A DNA stretch of 64,000 nucleotides from Lampris incognitus (taxonomy: Eukaryota > Chordata > Actinopteri > Lampriformes > Lampridae). Location: assembly GCF_029633865.1 (NCBI RefSeq), contig NC_079213.1, positions 1,640,121-1,704,120 on the forward strand. The letters run 5' to 3'. Both the position numbers and the translations under genes were made by a program. Position 1 is the first letter of the stretch; each line of letters opens with the position of its first letter. The notes below the pieces were generated by a model. It worked only from the letters and a program-made list of their open reading frames with translations. It was not told where the DNA came from and ran no database searches. Of the stretch, positions 21,501 to 29,000 are shown piece after piece.

Positions 21501-23440
21501 ATAGAAACAGGAAATGACTTTAAAAAATTCAGAACCATGTCTTTAATGGTTCATCACTTGTATTTCACTTTATTGGTCCAAACTTTCCACCTGCCTGTTG
21601 TGTGTGGGGATTATCAGTGGGTTATTTTTTCAGATGATTAGTGATACTTTACCAAAATGGGGCAGTAGAATCTTTATGATTTATTATTCATTCATTATTG
21701 AATGCCGACATGCTAAAGGATTGGTTCACATTAAAATGTATTAGCGTCGTTTACAACTGAACAGACGACAGAAAAGCAACTCCATGTCACATCTGACTCT
21801 ACATCACATCTGACTCCACATCACACTGACTCCACTTCACATCTGAGTCCACATCACATCTGATTCCACTTCACACTGATTCCACTTCACATCTGATCCA
21901 CTTCACATCTGACTCTACATCACATCTGACTCCATGTCACATTCTGACTCCACTTCACATCTGACTCTACATCACATCTGACTCCACATCACATTCTGAC
22001 TCCACTTCACATCTGACTCCACATCACATCTGACTCCACTTCACATCTGACTCCACTTCACATCTGACTCCACATCACATCTGACTCTTCACATCTGACT
22101 CCACATCACATTCTGACTCCACTTCACATCTGACTCCACTTCACATTCTGACTCCACTTCACATCTGACTCCACTTCACAGCTGATTCCACTTCACAGCT
22201 GACTCCACTTCACATCTGACTCTACATCACATCTGACTCTACATCACATCTGACTCCACATCACACTGATTCCACTTCACATCTGATCCACTTCACATCT
22301 GACTCTACATCACATCTGACTCCACATCACACTCACTCCACTTCACATCTGATTCCACTTCACATCTGACTCAAAAATAACATCAGACTCCACATCACAT
22401 TTGACTCCACATCACATCTGACTCCACATCTGAGTCCACATCATCTGATTCCAAATCACATCTGAGTCCACATCACATCTGATTCCACTTCACATCTGAC
22501 TCCACATCACATCTGATTCCACTTCACATCTGACTCCACATCACATTCTGACTTCACATCACATTCTGACTCCACATCCCATTCTGACTCCGCACCAAAT
22601 TCTAACTCCGCACCACATTCTGACTCCACATCACATCTTACCTCACATCACATCTGACTCCACATCACATCTGACTCCACACCACATTCTGACTCCACAT
22701 CACATCTTACCTCACATCACATCTGACTCCACATCACATCTGATTCCACATCACATCTGACCCCACATCACATCTGACCCCACATCACATCTGATTCCAC
22801 ATCACATCTGACTCCACACGTGTGAACCCTTTGTAACAAAGTCCTCTGAAAAAGACAGAATATATTCTATTATATTAAGAAAAGACGTTTTGTTTTCCCC
22901 ACAGAGAAACGTAGGTCATTAGTCCAGTGGTGTAAATTCTTAGTTGAAATAGTCAATTTATCCAAATATTTACAGGACTATTGTCTGAAAACACGTTGCA
23001 TCTAAGCCATGATCTTTAGAACATGGTCTGTAGAACATTTGGAGAAGTCTAGCTCTGCTGTTTCATGTATGTGCTGATGTAGACCTCAGTTTGATTCAAA
23101 TGGGTGGATTCAGGTGTTTACATGGCAGTTGCAGTAATAAAGTTACAGCCTTAATCTGATTCAAATCCAGTTTTTACCTTGCATGTAAACACATTGACTG
23201 ATGTGAAGAACGTCAACCTCATTTTTCTGTCGTCTGAACTCAACACGAAAGACCAGATGGAAACTTGTCAATACTGTCTGGAGTCCTAACAGACTGTGTG
23301 TGTGTGTGTGTGTGTCTCTCTCTCGCTGTCTCTCTCTGTCTGTCTCAAGGGCGGTGATTGGAGAGATTGATGAGGAGACAGACTCCACTCTGGATTTGGG
23401 AAACATCAGAGCTGAACCCCTGAACTCTGTAGTCCACTGA
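1306..23440 (+). CDS. lsm8: lsm8, U6 snRNA-associated Sm-like protein LSm8 (4 coding exons)
   Basis: LSm8 is the subunit that distinguishes the nuclear LSM2-8 ring, which binds the 3' oligo(U) end of U6 snRNA and supports pre-mRNA splicing. Coding exons, placed from splice sites and continuous phase: 1306-1336, 1572-1612, 21245-21372 and 23350-23440 (stop TGA 23438-23440). Introns all begin GT and end AG. The lengths total 291 nt, giving 96 aa, the usual vertebrate length. Residues 1-24 start [20 protein letters not shown]; the Sm1 motif spans about residues 12-38; the Sm2 motif is [11 protein letters not shown] (57-67); the C-terminus ends in [12 protein letters not shown]. No internal stop or frameshift is seen, so the gene looks functional. 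Intron 2 is 19.6 kb and packed with transposons; intron 3 holds a 1-kb minisatellite. The 3' splice sites of introns 2 and 3 are preceded by TG repeats. Family assignment is near certain; exon borders are inferred without RNA data. Confidence 0.96.
1640..1735. repeat. Short degenerate minisatellite (TCCTGGGTAG type)
   Basis: About eight imperfect 10-12 bp copies of GTCCTGGGTAG at the start of lsm8 intron 2. Confidence 0.8.
2263..2575. repeat. Left inverted repeat of the Tc1 element
   Basis: The outer end has CAGTGCCTTGC and ATTCAACCC; the inner part has TATAGTGCTTGCATAAGTAT and TATTCAACCCCC. The segment matches the reverse complement of 13143-13206 joined to 19763-19930. It is lengthened by a SINE tail at 2297-2377. 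Confidence 0.9.
2297..2377 (-). mobile_element. 5'-truncated SINE tail inserted in the Tc1 left inverted repeat
   Basis: An 81-bp segment (TCCATTATCCAAACTGCCC ... GTCATTGGGCAGCAGGCG) resembles the antisense 3' tail of a widespread fish SINE whose sense copy lies near 25040-25130. It is bracketed by a perfect 12-bp duplication, ACCCCCTTGACA, at 2285-2296 and 2378-2389. The matching position in the right inverted repeat lacks it, so it is a later insertion. Confidence 0.85.
2561..3442 (-). pseudogene. Tc1 transposase, catalytic part (broken)
   Basis: Translation in two minus-strand frames gives a DDE transposase. The 3428-3033 part has RTGRPSN, the second helix-turn-helix region and the first catalytic Asp in [13 protein letters not shown]. 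The 2926-2561 part has the second Asp in [14 protein letters not shown] and the Glu in [14 protein letters not shown]. The frame is lost near 3030-2930. The N-terminal part was separated by the hAT insertion and lies at 12836-12966. Tc1 transposase binds the inverted repeats and cuts and pastes the element; this copy cannot encode it. Confidence 0.9.
3528..3577. repeat. (TTA)n microsatellite
   Basis: ATT/TTA trinucleotide tract with one interruption, inside the hAT element. Confidence 0.95.
3946..5295. repeat. About 37-bp AT-rich minisatellite (Tc1/hAT nest, array A)
   Basis: Variants of a unit built from GTTAACATTAGCTTAAGTTA and AATGTAACGCTACGTTA repeat for 1.35 kb with deletions and partial units. 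The unit is full of short palindromes (GTTAAC, CTTAAG, TACGTTA-type). A non-repeat patch interrupts it near 4280-4370. Confidence 0.95.
5296..5578. other. Spacer between two satellite arrays
   Basis: Single-copy-looking sequence within the hAT element, with TAGCTAGCTTAGCGCC-like motifs. No gene or known repeat is recognised. Confidence 0.5.
5579..7815. repeat. 68-bp CpG-rich minisatellite (array B), about 32 copies
   Basis: The unit starts ACGTCACGTCCACCGTGGAA and ends AGGTGTCCCACTAGCC; copies are nearly identical. Some carry a 5-7 bp expansion of the CGTCA motif. Each unit has four to five CpG sites and a near-palindrome centred on CCACCGTGG. Main variants are CAAGTAAC, CAAGTGAC and CAGGTAAC. 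It lies in the left part of the hAT element. Confidence 0.97.
7816..8110. other. Unassigned hAT-internal sequence
   Basis: No tandem structure or coding similarity recognised between array B and the 49-bp repeats. Confidence 0.4.
8150..8262. repeat. About 49-bp tandem duplication
   Basis: The segment CTGTTTTCCGTCCTCTGGCG ... CCCATGTCTCTGCCGTGC is present twice head to tail, with a further partial copy of its end upstream. Confidence 0.9.
8257..8294. repeat. Perfect 17-bp inverted repeat with AAAA loop
   Basis: CCGTGCACACATGCTGT (8257-8273), loop AAAA, and its exact complement at 8278-8294. It could form a cruciform or RNA hairpin. Confidence 0.9.
8299..8373. repeat. (GACGT)n pentanucleotide repeat
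   Basis: About 15 units of GACGT with occasional GATGT and GACGC variants; the motif echoes the CGTCACGTC core of array B. Confidence 0.92.
8770..12154 (+). pseudogene. hAT transposase (TTF-zinc-finger/ZMYM-like), decayed and interrupted
   Basis: This is the gene of the hAT element. A probable first exon starts [20 protein letters not shown] at 8770 and ends at a GTGAAT donor near 8873; further exon-like blocks follow AG sites near 9135 and 9450. From about 9760 the TTF-type zinc-finger region reads [20 protein letters not shown]. The catalytic-core part includes [14 protein letters not shown] (10650-10690) and [17 protein letters not shown] (10750-10800). The C-terminal hAT dimerisation region (11591-12154) contains [20 protein letters not shown]. 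Frameshifts, a stop near 10620, and an inserted repeat at about 11350-11550 break it. hAT transposases cut and paste with 8-bp target duplications, as seen at its borders. Not functional as it stands. Confidence 0.85.
11350..11550. mobile_element. Short interspersed repeat inserted in the hAT transposase
   Basis: The segment beginning near TTCAGTTCAATTTTATTGTC interrupts the hAT coding region: transposase-like sequence resumes after it ([14 protein letters not shown]). The ATTTTATTGTCATT motif resembles the antisense end of fish retroposons. Exact borders and target duplication are not resolved. Confidence 0.5.
12176..12520. repeat. Three degenerate about 110-bp repeats at the hAT 3' end
   Basis: Copies share GTTTAGTATTG, a TTGTAAAT motif and TAAAGTGTGTTAA, near 12190-12290, 12350-12430 and 12450-12520. 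They follow the transposase stop codon. Confidence 0.6.
12836..12966 (-). pseudogene. Tc1 transposase, N-terminal part
   Basis: The minus strand starts [20 protein letters not shown] at 12966, the first helix-turn-helix of a Tc1 transposase (DNA binding to the inverted repeat). A frame change occurs near FGCPTEH, then it runs into the hAT target duplication at 12835. The rest continues at 3442. The two halves join in one frame if the hAT element is left out. Confidence 0.88.
13143..13206. repeat. Right inverted repeat of Tc1, inner part
   Basis: GGGGTTGAATACTTATGCAA is complementary to the inner left repeat at 2535-2570. It is cut by the LINE insertion at 13206 and resumes at 19763. Confidence 0.88.
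13378..14518 (+). pseudogene. L1-type ORF1 (RNA-binding protein), frameshifted
   Basis: The N-terminal region is a tandem repeat rich in Ser/Gln/Pro codons. From about 13860 comes a coiled-coil-like segment ([20 protein letters not shown]), then an RRM and C-terminal domain typical of L1 ORF1p: [38 protein letters not shown], and [20 protein letters not shown]. The frame shifts near 14070 between these parts. ORF1p coats LINE RNA as a nucleic-acid chaperone. Confidence 0.8.
13400..13770. repeat. About 90-bp tandem repeat in LINE ORF1
   Basis: Four copies of a unit containing CCCAAACCAGGTCGCAGCAA, CTTCTCCTGAGCCAGAGCCC and a (CAG)n run whose length differs between copies. Confidence 0.92.
14868..15073. 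repeat. Perfect 103-bp tandem duplication between LINE ORF1 and ORF2
   Basis: 14868-14970 and 14971-15073 are identical base for base by eye, both starting TAGCTGCTTAGACCATACAT and ending TTCCTTAGTGGACGC. Confidence 0.95.
15400..19123 (+). pseudogene. L1-type ORF2 (endonuclease-reverse transcriptase), broken
   Basis: The N-terminal apurinic-type endonuclease spans about 15405-16110: [20 protein letters not shown], a GGDFD version of the usual GGDFN, and ISDHAPISI. The RT lies at about 16760-17600: [53 protein letters not shown] and the catalytic [12 protein letters not shown]-terminal CCHC knuckle is at about 18740-18790 ([18 protein letters not shown]). The longest uninterrupted part is 17094-18968. 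Stops or frameshifts occur near 15766, 16110, 16640, 17068 and 18890, and the last block ends at 19123. ORF2p nicks DNA and copies LINE RNA; this copy cannot make it. Confidence 0.88.
19763..19930. repeat. Right inverted repeat of Tc1, outer part
   Basis: Continues the right inverted repeat after the LINE: TGGGAACATGCTGTTAGAGC and TTTTATAATCCAGAAAC match the left repeat inverted, ending in GCAAGGCACTG followed by TA. Confidence 0.9.
19933..21039. other. Remaining lsm8 intron 2 sequence
   Basis: No coding similarity recognised. It includes a short (GT)n at 20553-20572. The 20650-21000 part looks repeat-derived (GCGCCTCCTCGTGGCGAC) but I cannot name the family. Confidence 0.4.
21040..21220 (+). 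mobile_element. Retroposon 3' tail with (ATT)n end
   Basis: CATTGTAAAGCCACTTTGAG and AAAAGCGCCATATAAGAT followed by TTATTATTATTAT is the typical 3' end of a fish LINE-type retroposon. It ends 25 bp before lsm8 exon 3. Confidence 0.55.
21221..21244 (+). promoter_or_regulatory. TG-repeat 3' splice site of lsm8 intron 2
   Basis: An uninterrupted (GT)n runs into the TAG acceptor; no ordinary pyrimidine tract lies between repeat and exon 3 at 21245. Confidence 0.85.
21784..22818. repeat. 17-18 bp minisatellite in lsm8 intron 3
   Basis: About 60 imperfect copies of ACTCCACATCACATCTG, with TTCACA, CATTCTG and TCTACA variants. Confidence 0.95.
23295..23349 (+). promoter_or_regulatory. (TG)n(TC)n tract at the 3' splice site of lsm8 intron 3
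   Basis: A TG repeat then a TC-rich tract leads to the CAAG acceptor before exon 4 at 23350. Confidence 0.85.
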
Positions 23441-23600
23441 TCTCGGGTTGCCATGACACCACGGAGCCAGCATCCAAGACTGAGCTCCCGTTTCTAAACC
23501 TTAGGATGTGTGTGTGTTTTCCAGTACTGATTTTTTTTCCACAGCTTTTTTTTTATTGAAATTTTGATTTAAAAGATGTTTATGAGTTCGTATTTTTAGG

Positions 23601-23606
23601 AATAAA
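23601..23606 (+). terminator. lsm8 polyadenylation signal
   Basis: AATAAA 160 bp after the lsm8 stop codon; the first canonical signal downstream. Confidence 0.7.
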
Positions 23607-24224
23607 AAGTTAATTGTTGGGCTGTGTTTTGTTGTTTTCTCAATAGAAGACACATTCACAAGTGGTTCTGGAGGAATTATTGTTTTAATGAACTCCATCA
23701 CATCAGGAAGGTCATATTTCTCCCCCGTCACAAATAACTGTGGCAGAACTACGATAACTCAGTTCTACATATAAATGTAATCTATTACTCTAGTTACTAT
23801 TATTATTATTGTTATTATGGTCACATGAACCCACAGTAAACCAGCTACTCTCACTCAAACCACCAGGTGGCATGTTGGTTCTCCGTTGCACACCTTCACT
23901 TTACTCACGCGTTCAGCCCTACAGGCTGGAGTATGTTACTGCACTGTCCTGACGCATGCGCAGTAATCCAGGTAAGGAAATTAAAGAGTCAAAAGGGTTC
24001 ATCTGGACACAACGTTTATTGAGACACGTGTGAATGCATTATAGTTTTTCTACTGAAAAGTTAAATGTGTCACATCAATTATTCTGAATTACAAGAACAT
24101 CGCAGATTGACTTTTCTCTAATTACACAACTCCTTATCACATTGGTCACATAATGAGTTACAATTCAGTCTCCTAACAAACCACAAGGAGACCATCAGAC
24201 TGTCTTGTATCTGAAGGCCGGCAA
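23607..24224. other. Intergenic, nothing recognised
   Basis: No gene, tandem repeat or TE identified here apart from a short ATT-rich run near 23800. Confidence 0.4.
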
Positions 24225-24525
24225 GAGAATGTTAAATGGAAATTATGAATTGATTGACTTAAAATATTAAAAGGAAATTATGAAGTGATTATGAACGGAA
24301 AATGTTAAATGGAAATTATGACGTGATTATGAACTAAAATATTACATGGAAATTATGAAGTGATTATGAACTAAAATGTTAAATGGAAATTATGAAGTGA
24401 TTATGAACTAAAATGTTAAATGGAAATTATGAAGTGATTATGAACTAAAATGTTAAATGGAAATTATGAAGTGATTATGAACTAAAATGTTAAATGGAAA
24501 TTATGAAGTGATTATGAACTGAAAG
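24225..24525. repeat. 37-bp minisatellite, about eight copies
   Basis: Unit GAAATTATGAAGTGATTATG plus AACTAAAATGTTAAATG, well conserved in the last five copies. Confidence 0.93.
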
Positions 24526-24624
24526 CAAGCCTGACAAAAAAGACGTGATTTGACATGTAAATTGAGTTGTGGCTAAAATATGAATTACATCATTGACAAA
24601 GCTGGTTAAACAGTCAAACAACAC

Positions 24625-25150
24625 GGAGGATTGGTGGTTTGTGCTGTCAGCTCGCAGTCAGAAGGTTGTGGGTTTGAGTCCAGCTCTTTCCGAGTTACCA
24701 AACACGTTTCAGCTGCAGATTAAATGAAATATAACTGCACTGCATGAATCATATGAAGCAACCATAACCCAGCTGCAGATTAAATGAAATATAACTGCAC
24801 TGCATGAATCATATGAAGCCACCGTAACCCAGCTGCAGATTAAATGAAATATAACTGCACTGCATGAATCATATGAAGCAACCGTAACCCAGCTGCAGAT
24901 TAAATGAAATATAACTGCACTGCATGAATCATATGAAGCAACCGTAACCCAGCTGCAGATTAAATGAAATATAACTGCACTGCATGAATCATATGAAGCA
25001 ACCGTAACCCAACTGCAGATTAAATGTGTTTGTGTCCTGTGATGGACAGCTGACCTGTCAAGAGTCTCTTGCATTCTGCGCAGTGCATGCTGGGATAGAG
25101 TGACGCCCTGTGACCGGGAAGTGAACTGAATGGATTAAGTAATGACTGGT
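24625..25150 (+). mobile_element. tRNA-derived SINE with an internal minisatellite
   Basis: The head has a tRNA-like B box (GGGTTTGAGTCC near 24672) preceded by GTGCTGTCAGCTCGCAG. The tail has GTGTCCTGTGATGGACAG, GCATGCTGGGATAGAG and ACTGAATGGATTAAG, as in common fish SINEs. Between them lies a 60-bp repeat array (24712-25025). Confidence 0.7.
24712..25025. repeat. 60-bp tandem repeat, about five copies, inside a SINE
   Basis: The unit starts CAGCTGCAGATTAAATGAAA and ends GAAGCAACCGTAACC; copies differ at only a few bases. Confidence 0.96.
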
Positions 25151-25235
25151 TCAATATTCAGGACGGTCACTTTAACAGTTGAATGACAGACTTTAACTAG
25201 GGTCCTGACCTGAGCTGCAGAAAACAAACCAAATG

Positions 25236-25543
25236 ATTCTACCAGTTACATCACACGGTGTCATCACTGCATCCCAGTTACATCACACGGTGTCATCACT
25301 GCATCCCAGTTACATCACACGGTGTCATCACTGCATCTCAGTTACATCACACGGTGTCATCACTGCATCTCAGTTACATCACACGGTGTCATCACTGCAT
25401 CTCAGTTACATCACACGGTGTCATCACTGCATCTCAGTTACATCACACGGTGTCATCACTGCATCTCAGTTACATCACACGGTGTCATCACTGCATCTCA
25501 GTTACATCACACGGTGTCATCACTGCATCCCAGTTACAAACAC
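25236..25543. repeat. 32-bp tandem repeat, about nine copies
   Basis: Unit CAGTTACATCACACGGTGTC plus ATCACTGCATCT. Copies are almost identical apart from a C/T site. No interspersed unique spacers, so it is not a CRISPR array. Confidence 0.97.
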
Positions 25544-25582
25544 AGGCTGGGAGCATGATGTGTGTGTGTGGGGGGGGGTGCT

Positions 25583-25637
25583 ATGTGTGTGTGTGTGTGT
25601 GTATATACACACACACACACACATATATATATATATG
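25583..25637. repeat. Palindromic (GT)n-TATA-(CA)n-(AT)n tract
   Basis: A GT tract passes through TATATA directly into a CA tract and then (AT)n, making a self-complementary arm pair of about 20 bp. Confidence 0.9.
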
Positions 25638-26005
25638 ATGCAGTGAGTCAAGTGAATTCTTTATGAGGCGGTACAAGCCTGAGTCCTGCTATAAGCGTCA
25701 TCAGCTGGCAGTAAAGCTGCACGGCAACATACCTGCCTCGTCATGCACATCACGTGCACAACGTCCAGTCGGGAGGTGCGACATTCAAAAATTCAAAAAC
25801 GTGATCGCTAACGGTCCAGTAAAGGGGGGGGGGGCGTTGCATACAAAGTTAATGGTATTTGTCTATGATTTACCTATAATTACAAAATAGATGCTTGTAT
25901 CGGAGTCTGCAACTGCTGGCCAGTTCATTCCTGTTATTGGCTGTTATTTTGTGTGTGTGTGTGTGTGTGTGTCTGTGCGTGTAAGTGCGTGCCTGTGTGT
26001 GCGCT

Positions 26006-29000
26006 TCACTGAGGCAGGATGATTTCGGCCACCAGGCTCTGTTGTGTGACGTGCGTTTGTTCCTGATCAGCCAGAGTCAAAATGTTCTGCAGTCGACTGG
26101 TTTGGTCTGGACTCAGAGGAGGACCCTCATAGTGAACACGCAGCCAGGGGTCACCTAGACACACGCACACACACGCACACAGACACACACACACACACAA
26201 ACACACACACTGTGAAGTGACGTGTCTTCCGTCCACACAGTTGGTTCTGTCTCTGCCTGCGCAGAGAGGGTCTAGTCTCTGACTCTGTTGAACTCTCACC
26301 TCTCTTGACCGTTTGTCCTGGTGAAACCAGAAGCTCCGCCCCCACGCTGTGATTGACAGGCTCACCGACCTTTGATCGGCCAGCCCCTAATGTGTGGAGA
26401 ACTTCAGCCAAGGTCAAGCCGTCGATATCCAAAACAGTTCCTGGAGAGAGAGAGAGAGAGAGAGAGACCCTTTCATCATGCAAGATGCGTGTCCCTTGTT
26501 CCAATTTCCCCTCATCTGGCTTTATTTTCTATCTCTTTATCGTCCATATTTCTGTACAGCGTCCATCTATCTAGACGTGCAGTTGATCAGTCGTGGTCCG
26601 TCTGTTCCGCTTTAAACATTGTAATCTGATTCATGTCAGGCTGCTTCCTCTCGTATCATCACCTTACTTTCATCTGTTCCACTTTAAACATTGTAATATG
26701 ATTCATGTCAGGCTGAGTCCTCTCGTATCATCACCTTACTTTCATCTGTTCCGCTTTAAACATTGTAATCTGATTCATGTCAGGCTGTTTCCTCTCGTAT
26801 CATCACCTTACTTTCATCTGTTCCGCTTTAAGCATTGTAATCTGATTCATGTCAGGCTGTTTCCTCTCGTATCATCACCTTAATTTCATCTGTTCCGCTT
26901 TAAACATTGTAATCTGATTCATGTCAGGCTGTTTCCTCTCGTATCATCACCGTACTTTCATCTGTTCCGCTTTAAACATTGTAATCTGATTCATGTCAGG
27001 CTGCTTCCTCTCATATCATCACCCTACTTTCATCTGTTCCGCTTTAAACATTGTAATCTGATTCATGTCAGGCTGTTTCCTCTCGTATCGTCACCTTACT
27101 TTCATCTGTTCCGCTTTAAACATTGTAATCTGATTCATGTCAGGCTGTTTCCTCTCGTATCATCACCTTACTTTCATCTGTTCCGCTGTAAACATTGTAA
27201 TCTGATTCATGTCAGGCTGTTTCCTCTCGTATCATCACCTTGTTTTCATCTGTTCCGCTTTAAACATTGTAATCTGATTCATGTCAGGCTGTTTCCTCTC
27301 GTATCATCACCTTACTTTCATCTGTTCCGCTTTAAACATTGTAATCTGATTCATGTCAGGCTGTTTCCTCTCGTATCATCACCGTACTTTCATCTGTTCC
27401 GCTTTAAACATTGTAATCTGATTCATGTCAGGCTGCTTCCTCTCATATCATCACCTTACTTTCATCTGTTCCGCTTTAAACATTGTAATCTGATTCATGT
27501 CAGGCTGTTTCCTCTCGTATCATCACCTTACTTTCATCTGTTCCGCTTTAAGCATTGTAATCTGATTCATGTCAGGCTGCTTCCTCTCGTATCATCGCCG
27601 TACTTTCATCTGTTCCGCTTTAAACATTGTAATCTGATTCATGTCAGGCTGCTTCCTCTCGTATCATCACCTTACTTTCATCTGTTCCGCTTTAAACATT
27701 GTAATCTGATTCATGTCAGGCTGTTTCCTCTCGTATCATCACCTTACTTTCATCTCTTCCGCTTTAAACATTGTAATCTGATTCATGTCAGGCTGTTTCC
27801 TCTCGTATCATCACCTTACTTTCATCTGTTCCGCTTTAAACATTGTAATCTGATTCATGTCAGGCTGTTTCCTCTCGTATCATCACCTTACTTTCATCTG
27901 TTCCGCTTTAAACATTGTAATCTGATTCATGTCAGGCTGCTTCCTCTCGTATCATCACCTTACTTTCATCTGTTCCGCTTTAAACATTGTAATCTGATTC
28001 ATGTCAGCCTGCTTCCTCTCACATCATCACCTTACTTTCATCTGTTCCGCTTTAAGCATTGTAATCTGATTCATGTCAGGCTGCTTCCTCTCTTATCATC
28101 ACCTTACTTTCATCTGTTCCGCTTTAAACATTGTAATCTGATTCATGTCAGGCTGCTTCCTCTCGTATCATCACCTTACTTTCATCTGTTCCGCTTTAAA
28201 CATTGTAATCTGATTCATGTCAGGCTGTTTCCTCTCGTATCATCACCTTTTTTTCATCTGTTCCACTTTAAACATTGTAATCTGATTCATGTCAGGCTGT
28301 TTCCTCTCGTATCATCACCTTACTTTCATCTGTTCCGCTTTAAACATTGTAATATGATTCATGTCAGGCTGCTTCCTCTCGTATCATCACCGTACTTTCA
28401 TCTGTTCCGCTTTAAACATTGTAATCTGATTCATGTCAGGCTGTTTCCTCTCGTATCATCACCTTACTTTCATCTGTTCCGCTTTAAGCGCTGTAATCTG
28501 ATTCATGTCAGGCTGCTTCCTCTCGTATCATCGCCGTACTTTCATCTGTTCCGCTTTAAACATTGTAATCTGATTCATGTCAGGCTGCTTCCTCTCGTAT
28601 CATCACCTTGTTTTCATCTGTTCCGCTTTAAACATTGTAATCTGATTCATGTCAGGCTGTTTCCTCTCGTATCATCACCTTATTTTCATCTGTTCCGCTT
28701 TAAACATTGTAATCTGATTCATGTCAGGCTGCTTCCTCTCGTATCATCACCTTGTTTTCATCTGTTCCACTTTAAACATTGTAATCTGATTCATGTCAGG
28801 CTGTTTCCTCTCGTATCATCACCTTACTTTCATCTGTTCCGCTTTAAACATTGTAATCTGATTCATGTCAGGCTGTTTCCTCTCCTATCATCACCTTACT
28901 TTCATCTGTTCCGCTTTAAACATTGTAATCTGATTCATGTCAGGCTGCTTCCTCTCGTATCATCACCTTACTTTCATCTGTTCCGCTTTAAACATTGTAA

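Noticed and set aside
25236..25543. Possible CRISPR array (32-bp repeats)
   Set aside because: Repeats are directly contiguous with no unique spacers, and the genome is a vertebrate.
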